Of a stretch of DNA of 64,000 nucleotides, positions 55,082 to 64,000 are shown one piece after another. The notes under the pieces were generated by a model that worked only from the letters and a program-made list of their open reading frames with translations, ran no database searches and was not told the DNA's origin. This DNA is from Arthrobacter sp. UKPF54-2. Lineage in GTDB: Bacteria > Actinomycetota > Actinomycetes > Actinomycetales > Micrococcaceae. The stretch spans positions 2,356,001-2,420,000 of the forward strand of contig NZ_CP040174.1 of assembly GCF_007858535.1 (NCBI RefSeq). The letters run 5' to 3'. A program made the position numbers and the translations under genes. Positions within the stretch are counted from its first letter, which is position 1; every line of letters begins with the position of its first letter.

Positions 55082-56362
55082 GACAAAATGTGTGTCTGCG
55101 TGAGGCCTGCTTCCTAGTGCCGGGGCGGTAATGCGGGGTTTGCTATGCCCTGAGACTCGTAGTTGTGGCTGGTGCTGGGAATTCCTCGCGTTGTGTGCTC
55201 TGTGGTTCTGGACTCAAGCGGAACGGTAAGACCTCCGCCGGGCGGACCCGGTGGAGATGTACGGGGTGCGGTGCGAGCAGCACCAGGACCCGGCCCGATG
55301 TGGAACGCCGGGCCCAACTGGGCGCCTTTCTCGGCTGGCTCATGGGCAAGAGCTCCCAGGTCGAGTGTGTCCGGGAAGGCGCCGACCGGTCCTTCCGCCG
55401 CCGGACGGGCTGGTGCTGGAATATCGCCCCACAGATTCCCGTCACCGGCGAGGTCCACGACCAGATCCAGGTCGACGGGATTTACGTCGGCTCGTGGTGC
55501 TGCCTGATCGCGGTCGCCGGCGATTACGTCCTCGGGTGGCAATGGTGCGACACCGAGAAAAAGGCTGCGTGGGCGGCCCTGCTGGCAAGGTTCCCCGCGC
55601 CCACGGTCGTGATCACCGACGGCGGCGCCGGGATTGCCGCCGCCCTGTCTGAATGCTGGTCCGAGACCGCGGTCCAGCGCTGCCAGGTGCACGTCCAACG
55701 CAACGTCCGCACCTACCTGACCGGCCGGCCCAGAACCGAGGCCGGCAAAGCGCTCCTGCGCCTTGGCCGTGCCCTGACCAGAATCACCACGGCGACCGAA
55801 GCCGCGGCCTGGCTCGGAGGCCTGAACGACTGGTATCAGGACCACGGGCACCTCGTCCGGGCCAGGACCTACCGCAACGGCACCGCCCTCGTGCCGGGAT
55901 GGGTGCGGGCAAACCAAAGCTGGTGGTTCACCCACGACCGGCTGCGCAAGGCCTACCGGCTCCTCGAACGCCTCAGCCGGGCCGGGACTCTCTTCACGTA
56001 CCTGCGTGCCGAACACGCCGGGCTCAACATTGCACCCACAACCAACCGAATCGAAGGCGGCACGAACGCCCAGCTCCGTCTAATCCTCCGGGCCCACCGC
56101 GGGATGAGCGAAGAGCACCAAAAGCGCGCCATCGAGTGGTACCTCTACCTCCACAGCGAAAACCCGCTACCGCCGGCCGAGCTGATCGCGGCGCACCACT
56201 ACGAGCTCCCGCGGCCGAAGCGAACGGTGATCACGGACGGTACTCCGGGCCCGGAACGTTATAGCGCCGGTCTCAGCGCCGAAGAAGGCCTCTGGGCCAG
56301 AAAAGGCTGGGCAGGACGCACCTAACACGCCCGAAAAAGACACACATTTTGTCCTATAACCC
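55073..56362 (+). mobile_element. IS1249-like insertion sequence (IS256 group), intact
   Basis: A 1290-bp element with 25-bp perfect terminal inverted repeats (55073-55097 and 56338-56362, ends GGGTTATAGGAC). It is flanked by the 8-bp direct repeat GCGCCGGG (55065-55072 and 56363-56370). It carries one transposase gene. The identical ends and duplications suggest recent insertion. Confidence 0.95.
55165..56325 (+). CDS. IS1249-family transposase
   Basis: Catalyses movement of the element. It has 386 residues from GTG at 55165. An N-terminal zinc ribbon (CVLCGSGLKRN, then CTGCG) is typical of the family. The DDE residues are likely D104 (QVDGIYVG), D152 (ITDGGAG) and E297 (NRIEGGTN). The frame is intact, so the enzyme may be active. 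Confidence 0.92.
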   Translation: MAGAGNSSRCVLCGSGLKRNGKTSAGRTRWRCTGCGASSTRTRPDVERRAQLGAFLGWLMGKSSQVECVREGADRSFRRRTGWCWNIAPQIPVTGEVHDQIQVDGIYVGSWCCLIAVAGDYVLGWQWCDTEKKAAWAALLARFPAPTVVITDGGAGIAAALSECWSETAVQRCQVHVQRNVRTYLTGRPRTEAGKALLRLGRALTRITTATEAAAWLGGLNDWYQDHGHLVRARTYRNGTALVPGWVRANQSWWFTHDRLRKAYRLLERLSRAGTLFTYLRAEHAGLNIAPTTNRIEGGTNAQLRLILRAHRGMSEEHQKRAIEWYLYLHSENPLPPAELIAAHHYELPRPKRTVITDGTPGPERYSAGLSAEEGLWARKGWAGRT

Positions 56363-56387
56363 GCGCCGGGGCCTGAACCCGGAACGC

Positions 56388-56422
56388 AAAACCCCGCCGT
56401 TTCGCTGAAACGGCGGGGTTTT
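56388..56422 (+). terminator. Strong rho-independent terminator
   Basis: AAAACCCCGCCGTTTC, loop GCT, GAAACGGCGGGGTTTT. It was presumably the terminator of the CDF gene before the IS landed in between; it can also serve the tRNA on the other strand. Confidence 0.9.
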
Positions 56423-56425
56423 CGT

Positions 56426-56501
56426 TGGTGCCCTCGATAGGATTCGAACCTACGACCTTCTGCTCCGGAGGCAGACGCTCTATCCCCTGAGCTACGAGGG
56501 C
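56426..56501 (-). tRNA. tRNA-Arg (CCG)
   Basis: 76 bases including an encoded CCA. The acceptor stem is GCCCUCG with CGAGGGC, the D arm GCUCAGGGGAUAGAGC, and the T arm GGUUCGAAUCC. The anticodon loop CUCCGGA carries CCG, reading CGG arginine codons. Confidence 0.97.
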
Positions 56502-56625
56502 AATCAGGGATCCTGCCGTGACCGGCGGGACGTCCTAGAGCTTAGCAGGAAGGTGGGCTCCAACGGAAAACCGTCGCGGGGAGAAGATGAAGGCCGGAAA
56601 ATTCCGCCGGACTGCGGGCCCCCGG

Positions 56626-56631
56626 TAGGCT
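56626..56631 (+). promoter_or_regulatory. -10 element of argS (leaderless type)
   Basis: TAGGCT, six bases before the GTG at 56638. Confidence 0.55.
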
Positions 56632-56637
56632 GGAACC

Positions 56638-58302
56638 GTGACCCCAGAAGAACTCTCCCTCGCCATATCCGCCTGCCTGAAGGACGCCGTCGCCGCCGGC
56701 GAAATCGCCCTTGCCACCGCCGACGTACCGGACGCGGTGCGCGTGGAACGGCCCAAGAACAGGGAGCACGGCGACTGGGCCACCAACATCGCCCTCCAGC
56801 TCGCCAAACCCGCCGGGACCAACCCGCGCCAGCTCGCCGGGCTGCTCAGTGAGCGGCTGGCGGCCATCGAGGGCGTCTCCGCCGTCGACATCGCAGGACC
56901 CGGCTTCCTGAACATCACCGTCGATGCGGCGGCCGCCGGCGCGCTCGCCAAGGCCATCGTCGAGGCGGGCGCCGCCTACGGGACCAACACCACGCTCGCA
57001 GGCCGCACGGTCAACATGGAGTTCGTCTCGGCCAACCCCACCGGCCCCCTGCACATCGGCCACACCCGCTGGGCCGCCCTGGGCGACTCGATCGCGCGCG
57101 TGCTCCGGGCCTCCGGCGCGGACGTCACGGCGGAGTACTACATCAACGACGCCGGCTCGCAGATGGACGTCTTCGCGCACTCGGTGCTGTCCCGGCTGCA
57201 CGGCCGCGGCGTCCCGGAGGGCGGCTACCCGGGCGAATACATCGCCGACCTAGGCCACGAGGTGCTGACCCAGCACCCGGACATCCGCGAACTCACCGAC
57301 GTCGCGGCGCTCCCGGTGATCCGCGGCGCCGCCTACAAGGCCCAGCTCAAGGACATCCAGCAGACGCTCGCTGAGTTCGGCGTCGAGTTCGACGTCTTCT
57401 TCTCCGAGCAGGAACTGCACGACGCCGGCGCCATCGCGGACGCCGTCGCCCGGCTCCGGGAACAGGGCCACGTGTACGACGACGGCGGTGCGGTCTGGCT
57501 GCGCACCACCGACTTCGGCGATGACAAGGACCGCGTGATGATCCGCGCGAACGGCGAACCGACGTACTTCGCCGCCGACGCCGCCTATTACCTGTCCAAA
57601 AAGGACCGCGGCTTCACCGAGAAGATCTACCTGCTCGGCGCGGACCACCACGGCTACATCAACCGGCTCAAGGCGATCGCGGCCGCCGCGGGGGACGACC
57701 CCGAGGCCAACATCGAGGTGCTGATCGGCCAGCTCGTCTCCGTCAACGGCGCCAAGCTCTCCAAGCGGGCCGGCAACATCATCGAGCTCAAGGACCTGAT
57801 CTCCTGGCTGGGCAAGGACGCCGTCCGGTACTCCCTGGCCCGCTTCCCGGCCGACTCGCCGCTGACCCTGGATCCGGAACTGCTGAAGAAACACAGCAAC
57901 GAGAACCCGGTGTTCTACGTCCAGTACGCGCACGCCCGCTCCCGCGGCGCAGCGCGCAACGCCGTGGCCGCCGGGGTGGAGCGCCAGGTGGACGGCCAGG
58001 ACAGCTTCGACGCCGCGCTCCTGGACCACGCGACCGAAAACGAGCTGCTCTCGCACCTGGGCAGCTACCCCTCGATTGTGGCCAAGGCCGCCGAGCTGCG
58101 CGAACCGCACCGCGTCGCACGCCACCTGGAGGTCATTGCCGGCGCCTACCACCGCTGGTACGACGCCTGCCGTGTCGCGCCGCTGGGCGAGGAAGCCATC
58201 ACGGACCTGAACCGCACCCGGCTCTGGCTCAACGATGCCACCAGCCAGGTGCTGGCCAACGGACTGGAACTGCTGGGCGTTTCGGCGCCGGAACGGATGT
58301 GA
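56638..58302 (+). CDS. argS: Arginyl-tRNA synthetase
   Basis: Attaches arginine to its tRNAs. It has 554 residues from GTG. The HIGH motif is HIGHTRW (about 139-145), the KMSKS-equivalent loop is KLSKRAG, the N-terminal ArgRS-specific domain is present, and the anticodon-binding DALR domain is C-terminal (DACRVAP). The gene for one of its substrates, tRNA-Arg(CCG), is just upstream on the other strand. It overlaps lysA by four bases. Confidence 0.96.
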   Translation: MTPEELSLAISACLKDAVAAGEIALATADVPDAVRVERPKNREHGDWATNIALQLAKPAGTNPRQLAGLLSERLAAIEGVSAVDIAGPGFLNITVDAAAAGALAKAIVEAGAAYGTNTTLAGRTVNMEFVSANPTGPLHIGHTRWAALGDSIARVLRASGADVTAEYYINDAGSQMDVFAHSVLSRLHGRGVPEGGYPGEYIADLGHEVLTQHPDIRELTDVAALPVIRGAAYKAQLKDIQQTLAEFGVEFDVFFSEQELHDAGAIADAVARLREQGHVYDDGGAVWLRTTDFGDDKDRVMIRANGEPTYFAADAAYYLSKKDRGFTEKIYLLGADHHGYINRLKAIAAAAGDDPEANIEVLIGQLVSVNGAKLSKRAGNIIELKDLISWLGKDAVRYSLARFPADSPLTLDPELLKKHSNENPVFYVQYAHARSRGAARNAVAAGVERQVDGQDSFDAALLDHATENELLSHLGSYPSIVAKAAELREPHRVARHLEVIAGAYHRWYDACRVAPLGEEAITDLNRTRLWLNDATSQVLANGLELLGVSAPERM

Positions 58303-59777
58303 CCGCCATGACCGCGAACCCCGACAACTCCTCGAAGGCCTCCCCGCTCGCCCCGGACTGGCTGGCTGTGCCGGCAGACCTCAACGCCCTGCACCCGCCG
58401 ATGTGGGCCGCCGGGGTGGAACGCAACGACGGCGGCGAGCTCGCCATCGACGGTATCCCGGTCAGCGAACTGCAGCGGCAGTTCGGCACCCCGCTGTTCG
58501 TGATGAGCGAGACCGACTTCCGCGCCCGCGCCCGCGCGTTCCAGGACGCCTTTAATGAGGCCTTCGCGGACATCTGCGGGGGAGTGGACGTCTACTACGC
58601 CGGCAAGTCGTTCCTGTGCACCGCCGTCGTCCGCTGGGTCGAGGAGGAGGGCCTCCGGCTCGACACCGCCTCCGGCGGGGAGCTGGCCGTCGCGGCCAGC
58701 GCGGGCATTCCCGGTGCCGCCCTCGCGCTGCACGGCAACAACAAGTCCGACGGCGAGATCCACCGCGCCCTGGACATGGGGCTGGGCCGGATCGTGGTGG
58801 ACAGCCTCGCCGAGCTGGAGCGGGTGGCCGCGATCGCGGCGAACCGCGGCGAAACGGCGAAGGTCATGCTGCGGCTGACCCCCGGCGTGCACGCGCACAC
58901 CCACGAATTCATCGCCACCGCGCACGAGGACCAGAAGTTCGGCCTCTCGATGGCCGGCGACTCGACCGAGCAGGCCGGGCTGTCCGCCGCCGAGGAGGCC
59001 GTGGCCGCCGCCGCCGCGCACGAGAGCATCGAGCTGCTGGGCCTGCACTGCCACATCGGCTCGCAGATCTTCGAACCCGACGGCTTCGCGCTTGCCGCGG
59101 AGAAGCTGCTCGACTTCCTGGCAGCGATGCAGGCCAAGTACTCGATCGTGCTGCCCGAACTGGACCTGGGCGGCGGCTACGGCATCGCCTACACCCCGGT
59201 GGACACCCCGCGCCCGCCGGCGGAGATCGCACAGGCGATGGCCGCCGTCGTCCGGGCCAAGGTGGCCGAACTGGGCATCACCGCGCCGCGGATCTCGATC
59301 GAGCCGGGCCGCGCGATCGTGGGTACCAGCACCTTCACGCTCTACGAGGTGGGCACCTTGAAGACCGTCCGGGTCGATGCCCCGGCCGAAAACGCGGCGG
59401 AAAACGTTACGTATCCCCGGCGGTATGTGTCGGTGGACGGCGGCATGAGCGACAACGCCCGCCCGGTGCTGTACGACGCGGATTATTCCGCGATTCTGGC
59501 CTCCCGCGCGTCCGGCGCCGCCCCGCAGCTGTCCCGAGTGGTGGGCAAACATTGCGAGAGCGGCGACATAGTTGTTAGAGATGTATATCTGCCCGAGGAC
59601 GTGGCAGCCGGTGATCTGCTCGCTGTACCGGGGACCGGCGCCTACTGCTGGGCCCTCTCAAGCAACTACAACTATCTGGCCCGGCCGGGCGTTGTCGCGG
59701 TACGCGATGGATCAGTCCGGCTCATTGTCCGCGGCGAAACCGAACAAGATCTGCTGAACCGCGACATGGGAGTCTGA
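58299..59777 (+). CDS. lysA: Diaminopimelate decarboxylase
   Basis: Makes lysine from meso-diaminopimelate. GTG at 58299 overlaps the argS stop; ATG 58308 is an alternative. It has 492 residues with a 35-45 residue N-terminal lead. The PLP lysine is in VYYAGKSFLC. Also present are HCHIGSQ, GGGYGI and EPGRAIVG of the alanine-racemase-like barrel, and CESGD near the C-terminus. Actinobacteria place it with argS and the threonine genes. Confidence 0.96.
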   Translation: MTAMTANPDNSSKASPLAPDWLAVPADLNALHPPMWAAGVERNDGGELAIDGIPVSELQRQFGTPLFVMSETDFRARARAFQDAFNEAFADICGGVDVYYAGKSFLCTAVVRWVEEEGLRLDTASGGELAVAASAGIPGAALALHGNNKSDGEIHRALDMGLGRIVVDSLAELERVAAIAANRGETAKVMLRLTPGVHAHTHEFIATAHEDQKFGLSMAGDSTEQAGLSAAEEAVAAAAAHESIELLGLHCHIGSQIFEPDGFALAAEKLLDFLAAMQAKYSIVLPELDLGGGYGIAYTPVDTPRPPAEIAQAMAAVVRAKVAELGITAPRISIEPGRAIVGTSTFTLYEVGTLKTVRVDAPAENAAENVTYPRRYVSVDGGMSDNARPVLYDADYSAILASRASGAAPQLSRVVGKHCESGDIVVRDVYLPEDVAAGDLLAVPGTGAYCWALSSNYNYLARPGVVAVRDGSVRLIVRGETEQDLLNRDMGV

Positions 59778-61112
59778 ATGACGGAAATGCGAACCCTGAA
59801 AGTGGCCCTGCTGGGCTGTGGCAACGTTGGGGCCCAGGTTGCGCGGATTCTCATTGACGACGCCGGGATGCTGGCCTCGCGGGCCGGCGCCCGCCTGGAA
59901 CTGGCCGGCATCGCGGTGCGCGACGTCGACGCCCCCCGCGACGTCGACCTGCCGCGCGAGCTGTTCACCACCGACGCCGACGCCCTGGTCAGGGACGCGG
60001 ACCTGGTGATCGAACTGATGGGCGGGATCGAGCCGGCCCGCACCCTGATCCTGGCCGCCATGCGCAACGGCGCCTGCGTCATCACCGGGAACAAGGCGCT
60101 CGTGGCCAAGGACGGCCCCACCCTGCACGAAGAAGCGGACAAGGCCGGCGTGCAGCTGTCCTACGAAGCCGCCGTCGCCGGCGCCATCCCCATCCTGCGG
60201 CCCATCCGGGACAGCCTCTCCGGCGACCGGATCACCCGGGTGCTGGGCATCGTCAACGGCACCACCAACTTCATCCTGGACCAGATGGACACCACCGGCG
60301 CGCAGTTCGCGGACGCCCTGGCCGAGGCCCAGCGGCTCGGCTACGCGGAAGCCGACCCGACCGCCGACGTGGAAGGCCACGACGCCGCCTCCAAGGCCGC
60401 GATCCTCGCCTCCTTGTCCTTCCACACCCGCTTCGCCCTCGAAGACGTCTACTGCGAGGGGATCAGTTCCGTCACGGCCGCGGACATCGCCGCGGCCAAG
60501 GACGCCGGTTTTGTCATCAAGCTGCTGGCGATCGCGGAGAAGCTGGGGGCCGAAGGCACAAAGACAGGCACAAAAACAGACGCCGGGGTCTCGGTGCGCG
60601 TGCACCCGACGCTGCTGCCGCGCGAACACCCGCTCGCCGCGGTCCACGGCGCGTTCAACGCCGTCTTCATCGAGGCGGAAAATGCCGGCGAACTGATGTT
60701 CTACGGCCAGGGCGCCGGCGGGAAGCCGACGGCGTCGGCCGTGATGGGCGACCTTGTCTCCGCGGCCCGCAGCCTTGTCCTGGACGGCCCCGGCCGCGCC
60801 GAGACCACCACCGGCCAGGTCCCCGCGGCGCCCATCAGCGCGGCGGTCACCAGCTACTACATCGGCCTCGACGTCGCGGACCAGCCCGGCGTCCTGGCCC
60901 GGATCGCGCAGCTCTTCGCCGAACACGGTGTGTCCATCGAAACCATGCGGCAGACCATCCACCGGGATTCCGGCTCACAGACGGAGTCGGCGGAACTGCG
61001 GATCGTCACGCACCGCGCGAGCGAAGCCGCACTGGCAGCAACCGTCCAGGCCGTGAAGGGCCTGGACGTCATCAACACCGTCACATCCGTACTGCGGGTA
61101 GAAGGGGTCTAA
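59778..61112 (+). CDS. hom: Homoserine dehydrogenase
   Basis: Reduces aspartate semialdehyde to homoserine, the branch to threonine and methionine. It has 444 residues. The NAD(P) motif is LLGCGNVGAQV (about 12-22), the catalytic region GTTNFILDQM, and a C-terminal ACT domain (about 355-430) provides feedback control. ATG is adjacent to the lysA stop. Confidence 0.96.
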   Translation: MTEMRTLKVALLGCGNVGAQVARILIDDAGMLASRAGARLELAGIAVRDVDAPRDVDLPRELFTTDADALVRDADLVIELMGGIEPARTLILAAMRNGACVITGNKALVAKDGPTLHEEADKAGVQLSYEAAVAGAIPILRPIRDSLSGDRITRVLGIVNGTTNFILDQMDTTGAQFADALAEAQRLGYAEADPTADVEGHDAASKAAILASLSFHTRFALEDVYCEGISSVTAADIAAAKDAGFVIKLLAIAEKLGAEGTKTGTKTDAGVSVRVHPTLLPREHPLAAVHGAFNAVFIEAENAGELMFYGQGAGGKPTASAVMGDLVSAARSLVLDGPGRAETTTGQVPAAPISAAVTSYYIGLDVADQPGVLARIAQLFAEHGVSIETMRQTIHRDSGSQTESAELRIVTHRASEAALAATVQAVKGLDVINTVTSVLRVEGV

Positions 61113-62219
61113 GTGGCTCACCAATGGCGCGGGGTCATCCGCGAATACGCTGAACGCCTGCCGGTCACCGAGGCCACCAAGGTCATCACCCTGGGCGAGG
61201 GCGGCACCCCGCTGGTGCACGCGCAGAAGCTCTCCGAGCTCACCGGCTGCACCGTCTACCTCAAGGTCGAGGGCATGAACCCGACCGGATCCTTCAAGGA
61301 CCGCGGGATGACCATGGCCATGACGGCCGCCGTCGCCTCCGGCGCCAAGGCCGTGGTCTGCGCCTCCACCGGCAACACCTCCGCCTCGGCGGCGGCGTAC
61401 GCCACCTCGGCCGGGCTGCAGTGCGCCGTCCTGGTGCCCGAGGGCAAGATCTCGATGGGCAAGCTCAGCCAGGCGATTGCGCACGGGGCCACTCTGCTGC
61501 AGGTCGACGGCAACTTCGACGACTGCCTCGACATCGCGCGCAAGCTGGGGGAGTCCTACCCGGTGTTCCTGGTTAACTCGGTCAATCCAGCCCGGATCGA
61601 GGGGCAGAAGACCGGCGCGTTCGAGGTTGTTGACTCCCTCGGCGACGCGCCGGACATCCACGTGCTTCCGGTCGGCAACGCCGGCAACATCAGCGCGTAC
61701 TGGAAGGGCTACAAGGAGTACGCGGCACCCTACGAATCCGCCACGGCCGGAACCCTGGCCGCCGTCGCCACGAAGACCCCGGTGATGTGGGGCTTCCAGG
61801 CCGCCGGCGCCGCCCCGTTCGTCGCCGGCCACCCGATCACCGAGCCGGACACCATCGCCACCGCCATCCGGATCGGCAACCCGGCCTCCTGGGATACCGC
61901 CGTCGCCGCCCGTGAGGAATCCGGCGGCGTGATCGAGGCCGTCACCGACGACGAAATCCTCGCCGCGCACCGCTGGCTTTCCGCCCGCGAGGGTGTCTTC
62001 GTCGAACCCGGCTCCGCCGCCGGCGTCGCCGGGCTGATCAAGAAGCACGCAGCCGGCGAGGTCCCATCCGGCAAGACCATCGTCATCACGGTCACCGGCC
62101 ACGGCCTGAAGGACCCGCAGTGGGCCCTGCGCACCGAGGACGGCGCTGAGGTGCAGCCGGTCAAGGTCGCCAACGACGTCGTCACGGTGGCAGCCGAACT
62201 GGGACTGGAAGAAAAATAG
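61113..62219 (+). CDS. thrC: Threonine synthase
   Basis: Converts phosphohomoserine to threonine. It has 368 residues from GTG directly after the hom stop. PLP lysine is in [10 protein letters not shown], the phosphate loop is PVGNAGNI, and [13 protein letters not shown] is the substrate loop. It is the short actinobacterial type lacking the long N-terminal domain of E. coli ThrC. Confidence 0.96.
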   Translation: MAHQWRGVIREYAERLPVTEATKVITLGEGGTPLVHAQKLSELTGCTVYLKVEGMNPTGSFKDRGMTMAMTAAVASGAKAVVCASTGNTSASAAAYATSAGLQCAVLVPEGKISMGKLSQAIAHGATLLQVDGNFDDCLDIARKLGESYPVFLVNSVNPARIEGQKTGAFEVVDSLGDAPDIHVLPVGNAGNISAYWKGYKEYAAPYESATAGTLAAVATKTPVMWGFQAAGAAPFVAGHPITEPDTIATAIRIGNPASWDTAVAAREESGGVIEAVTDDEILAAHRWLSAREGVFVEPGSAAGVAGLIKKHAAGEVPSGKTIVITVTGHGLKDPQWALRTEDGAEVQPVKVANDVVTVAAELGLEEK

Positions 62220-62221
62220 CC

Positions 62222-63208
62222 GTGGAAACCACCCTCACCGTCCCGGCCGAATCGCCCGCCGACACGCCGGCGGTTCCGGCGGGGCAGGTCGTCACCGTCC
62301 GGGTACCGGCCACCAGCGCCAACCTGGGCCCCGGCTACGACAGCCTGGGGCTGGCGCTCTCGCTGCACGACACGCTTACGGTGGAGACCCTCGCCAGCGG
62401 CGAACTGGAGTTCGAGCTCAGCGGCGAGGGCGCGGACACGCTGCCTCGCGACGCGAGCCACCTGGTGGCGAGGGCCCTCACCGAGGCGCTGCACCTGCTC
62501 GGCTTCCGGCACGAGGGACTGCGGATCACGGCGGACAACGTCAACCCGCACGGCCGCGGGCTCGGGTCCTCCGCGGCCGCCGTGGTGGCCGCCGCCACCG
62601 CCGCGAACGCCCTGGTCCCCGCGGAGTCCCGGCGCGGCAAGGACTGGATCCTGCAGTTCACCTCAAGGCTTGAGGGCCACCCGGACAACGTGGCACCGGC
62701 CATTTTCGGCGGACTGGCGCTGTCCTGGCAGGACAGTGACCAGTACAGCAGCACCTGCGCCACGGTCGACCCTGCGATCATTCCGGTGGTCGCCGTTCCG
62801 GACTTCGAGCTGTCCACCGAGGCCGCGCGGGCCTTGCTGCCGGCCTCCGTGGGGCACCACGCCGCGGCCATGAACTCCGGACGCGCTGCCCTGCTGATCC
62901 ACGCCCTGACGCGGAAGCCCGAATTCCTGCTGCCCGGCACTGAGGACTACCTGCACCAGAGCTACCGGGCCCAGGCCATGCGGCCCAGCGCCGAGCTGAT
63001 TGCCGCGCTGCGGCGCGCCGGCCACGCCGCCGTCGTCTCCGGCGCGGGACCCACCGTGCTGGTCCTGGCCGCGGGAGAAAACGAAGCGGCCGACGTCGTC
63101 GAGGCCATCGGCACTTTCACCGCCGCCAACACGCCGGAGGTTGCCTGGCGTGTGATGAAGCTGGCTGTGGACACTGAAGGTGCTAAAGTGGAAGTGCACC
63201 GGCGGTAA
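62222..63208 (+). CDS. thrB: Homoserine kinase
   Basis: Phosphorylates homoserine ahead of ThrC. It has 328 residues from GTG at 62222, two bases after the thrC stop. It is a GHMP kinase: ATP loop PHGRGLGSSAAA (about 110-121), SANLGPGYD at the start, and a C-terminal VVSGAGPTVLVL motif. Last gene of the lysA-hom-thrC-thrB group. Confidence 0.95.
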   Translation: METTLTVPAESPADTPAVPAGQVVTVRVPATSANLGPGYDSLGLALSLHDTLTVETLASGELEFELSGEGADTLPRDASHLVARALTEALHLLGFRHEGLRITADNVNPHGRGLGSSAAAVVAAATAANALVPAESRRGKDWILQFTSRLEGHPDNVAPAIFGGLALSWQDSDQYSSTCATVDPAIIPVVAVPDFELSTEAARALLPASVGHHAAAMNSGRAALLIHALTRKPEFLLPGTEDYLHQSYRAQAMRPSAELIAALRRAGHAAVVSGAGPTVLVLAAGENEAADVVEAIGTFTAANTPEVAWRVMKLAVDTEGAKVEVHRR

Positions 63209-63517
63209 TCACGCAAGCTTTTTCTAAGACCGCGATGTTGGCCAAGTTGCCTCTCTCATCTTTCACTGCGCAATATTTTCCGGTGCCACCTGCTTTCGGT
63301 CTGACGCAGGAAGCTGCAGAATTCCTCTGTACCCCCTGATATGTCAGCCGGCCGTTCCTCAATTCCGGAGCGTGACCTGGTGTAGCAGTATCCGGCCCTG
63401 CCGGCCGAAATCCAACCGGCAAGGCCGAAATCCCGGCTGCAGATCTGAACTGCAGCCCAGATCAAATCACCGCGTCCAGCTCCTAGCCTGGACGCCGTCG
63501 AGGGGGAAGGATCCTTC
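63209..63517 (+). promoter_or_regulatory. 309-nt leader and upstream region of rho
   Basis: No gene is evident. Base composition is lower in GC than its neighbours, with pyrimidine-rich stretches (e.g. TTGCCTCTCTCATCTTTC at about 63240) of the sort Rho binds. An inverted pair GGCCGAAATC/AAGGCCGAAATC occurs in direct orientation as a short repeat near 63405 and 63423. It could host Rho-dependent autoattenuation. A TAGCCT box near 63484 could give a much shorter leader. Confidence 0.45.
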
Positions 63518-64000
63518 GTGACCGAAACCACTGAGCTGTCTTCAGCTGTGGAAACATCATCTTCTGCTGCCGCATCGGCAGCACCCGCCAAGAGCAGCGG
63601 CCTCGCGGGCCTCAAGCTCGCCCAGCTCCAGGCCCTGGCCAGCCAGCTGGGAATCTCCGGGGGCTCCCGGATGCGCAAGGGCGATCTGGTGACCGCTATT
63701 TCCGCCCACCGCGCCGGCACCCCTGTCAGCAAGGCACCCGCCCGCGCCGCCGAAAAGGCGAGCGACAACGGCACCGTGGCGCACGCATCGGCTTCGGCCG
63801 CCGCGCCGGCAGCCGCAGCAGCCGAGGCTCTGGCCCAGGAGAACCCGCGGGCCCGGACCCGGGGCCGCAGCCGCCGCGCCGGCAGCGACGGCGTCGTCAC
63901 CACCCCCGCCGCCGAGGCACCCGCCGCCGCGCAGGTTGAGGCACCGTCCGCCCCCGCTGACGCGGCTCCGGCAGAGCAGGGCGCAGAGTCCAGCGACCGC
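63518..64000 (+). CDS. rho: Transcription termination factor Rho, N-terminal part (3' end off window)
   Basis: Hexameric RNA helicase that ends transcription. GTG at 63518 follows GAGGGGGAAGG. Visible are 161 residues: a short acidic start, the Rho N-terminal helical domain (about 31-66: LKLAQLQALASQLG, then MRKGDLVTAISAH), and the beginning of the long Ala/Arg-rich insertion that is typical of high-GC actinobacterial Rho. The RNA-binding and ATPase domains lie beyond the window. Gene order after thrB supports the call. Confidence 0.92.
   Translation, partial: MTETTELSSAVETSSSAAASAAPAKSSGLAGLKLAQLQALASQLGISGGSRMRKGDLVTAISAHRAGTPVSKAPARAAEKASDNGTVAHASASAAAPAAAAAEALAQENPRARTRGRSRRAGSDGVVTTPAAEAPAAAQVEAPSAPADAAPAEQGAESSDR

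Overview
The window looks like a chromosomal segment of a high-GC actinobacterium of the Micrococcaceae, most likely Arthrobacter or Pseudarthrobacter. Evidence: GC-rich codon use throughout; a fused E2-like/E1 2-oxoglutarate enzyme (Kgd/OdhA type); a SigH/RsrA redox sigma pair; the 24-residue AURKAIP1/COX24-type ribosomal microprotein; a SAM-IV-like riboswitch; a Tad cluster; and the gene order argS-lysA-hom-thrC-thrB-rho. The genus is inferred from gene content, not from a marker search.

Layout. 1-3.4 kb: a secreted GH25 lysozyme with tandem LGFP repeats (runs off the left edge), divergent from galE. 3.5-8.2 kb: a tightly overlapping Tad/Flp pilus operon (CpaF ATPase, TadB, TadC, pilin-like peptide, two TadE-like and one TadG-like protein). 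8.2-13.6 kb: prfB, then ftsE-ftsX-M23 hydrolase, smpB and tmRNA. 13.6-21 kb: small conserved proteins, an MFS exporter, two CrcB fluoride channels, MntR and MntH, a methyltransferase, and a class V aminotransferase under the SAM-IV-like riboswitch. 21-26.6 kb: hisN, rsgA, aroA, a DoxX protein, sigH-rsrA, and the ribosomal microprotein. 26.7-33 kb: a padR/DUF4097 operon with three operator-like palindromes, a degenerate SGNH protein, and kgd. 33-40.7 kb: guaB1, two CNNM/CorC-type proteins behind a structured leader, and a zinc uptake operon with a Zur-type palindrome plus a Fur-family regulator. 40.8-47.2 kb: an MBL hydrolase, a cysteine desulfhydrase-like enzyme divergent from a rhodanese, a DUF222/HNH protein, a lipoprotein, a zinc alcohol dehydrogenase and a HIT protein. 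47.2-56.5 kb: hrpA, a 55-residue membrane peptide, a GlxA-type regulator, an M4 protease with an emfourin-like inhibitor, a CDF transporter interrupted at its last codon by an intact IS1249-like element, and tRNA-Arg(CCG). 56.6-64 kb: argS-lysA-hom-thrC-thrB and the start of rho.

How the parts connect. FtsE, FtsX and the coiled-coil M23 protein probably form one cell-division hydrolase complex. SmpB and tmRNA are adjacent partners in ribosome rescue. Metal homeostasis recurs (MntR/MntH, Znu/Fur-like regulator, CNNM, CDF), and several of these genes carry recognisable operators or leaders. A recurrent feature is a TAnnnT box six or seven bases before the start codon, implying many leaderless mRNAs.

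Most of the window is ordinary core genome. The least explained element is the roughly 245-nt structured leader before the CNNM genes. Other points of interest are the PadR operator triplet, the SAM-IV-like control of a class V aminotransferase, a catalytically degenerate SGNH protein, and the IS insertion that swaps the last residue of a transporter.
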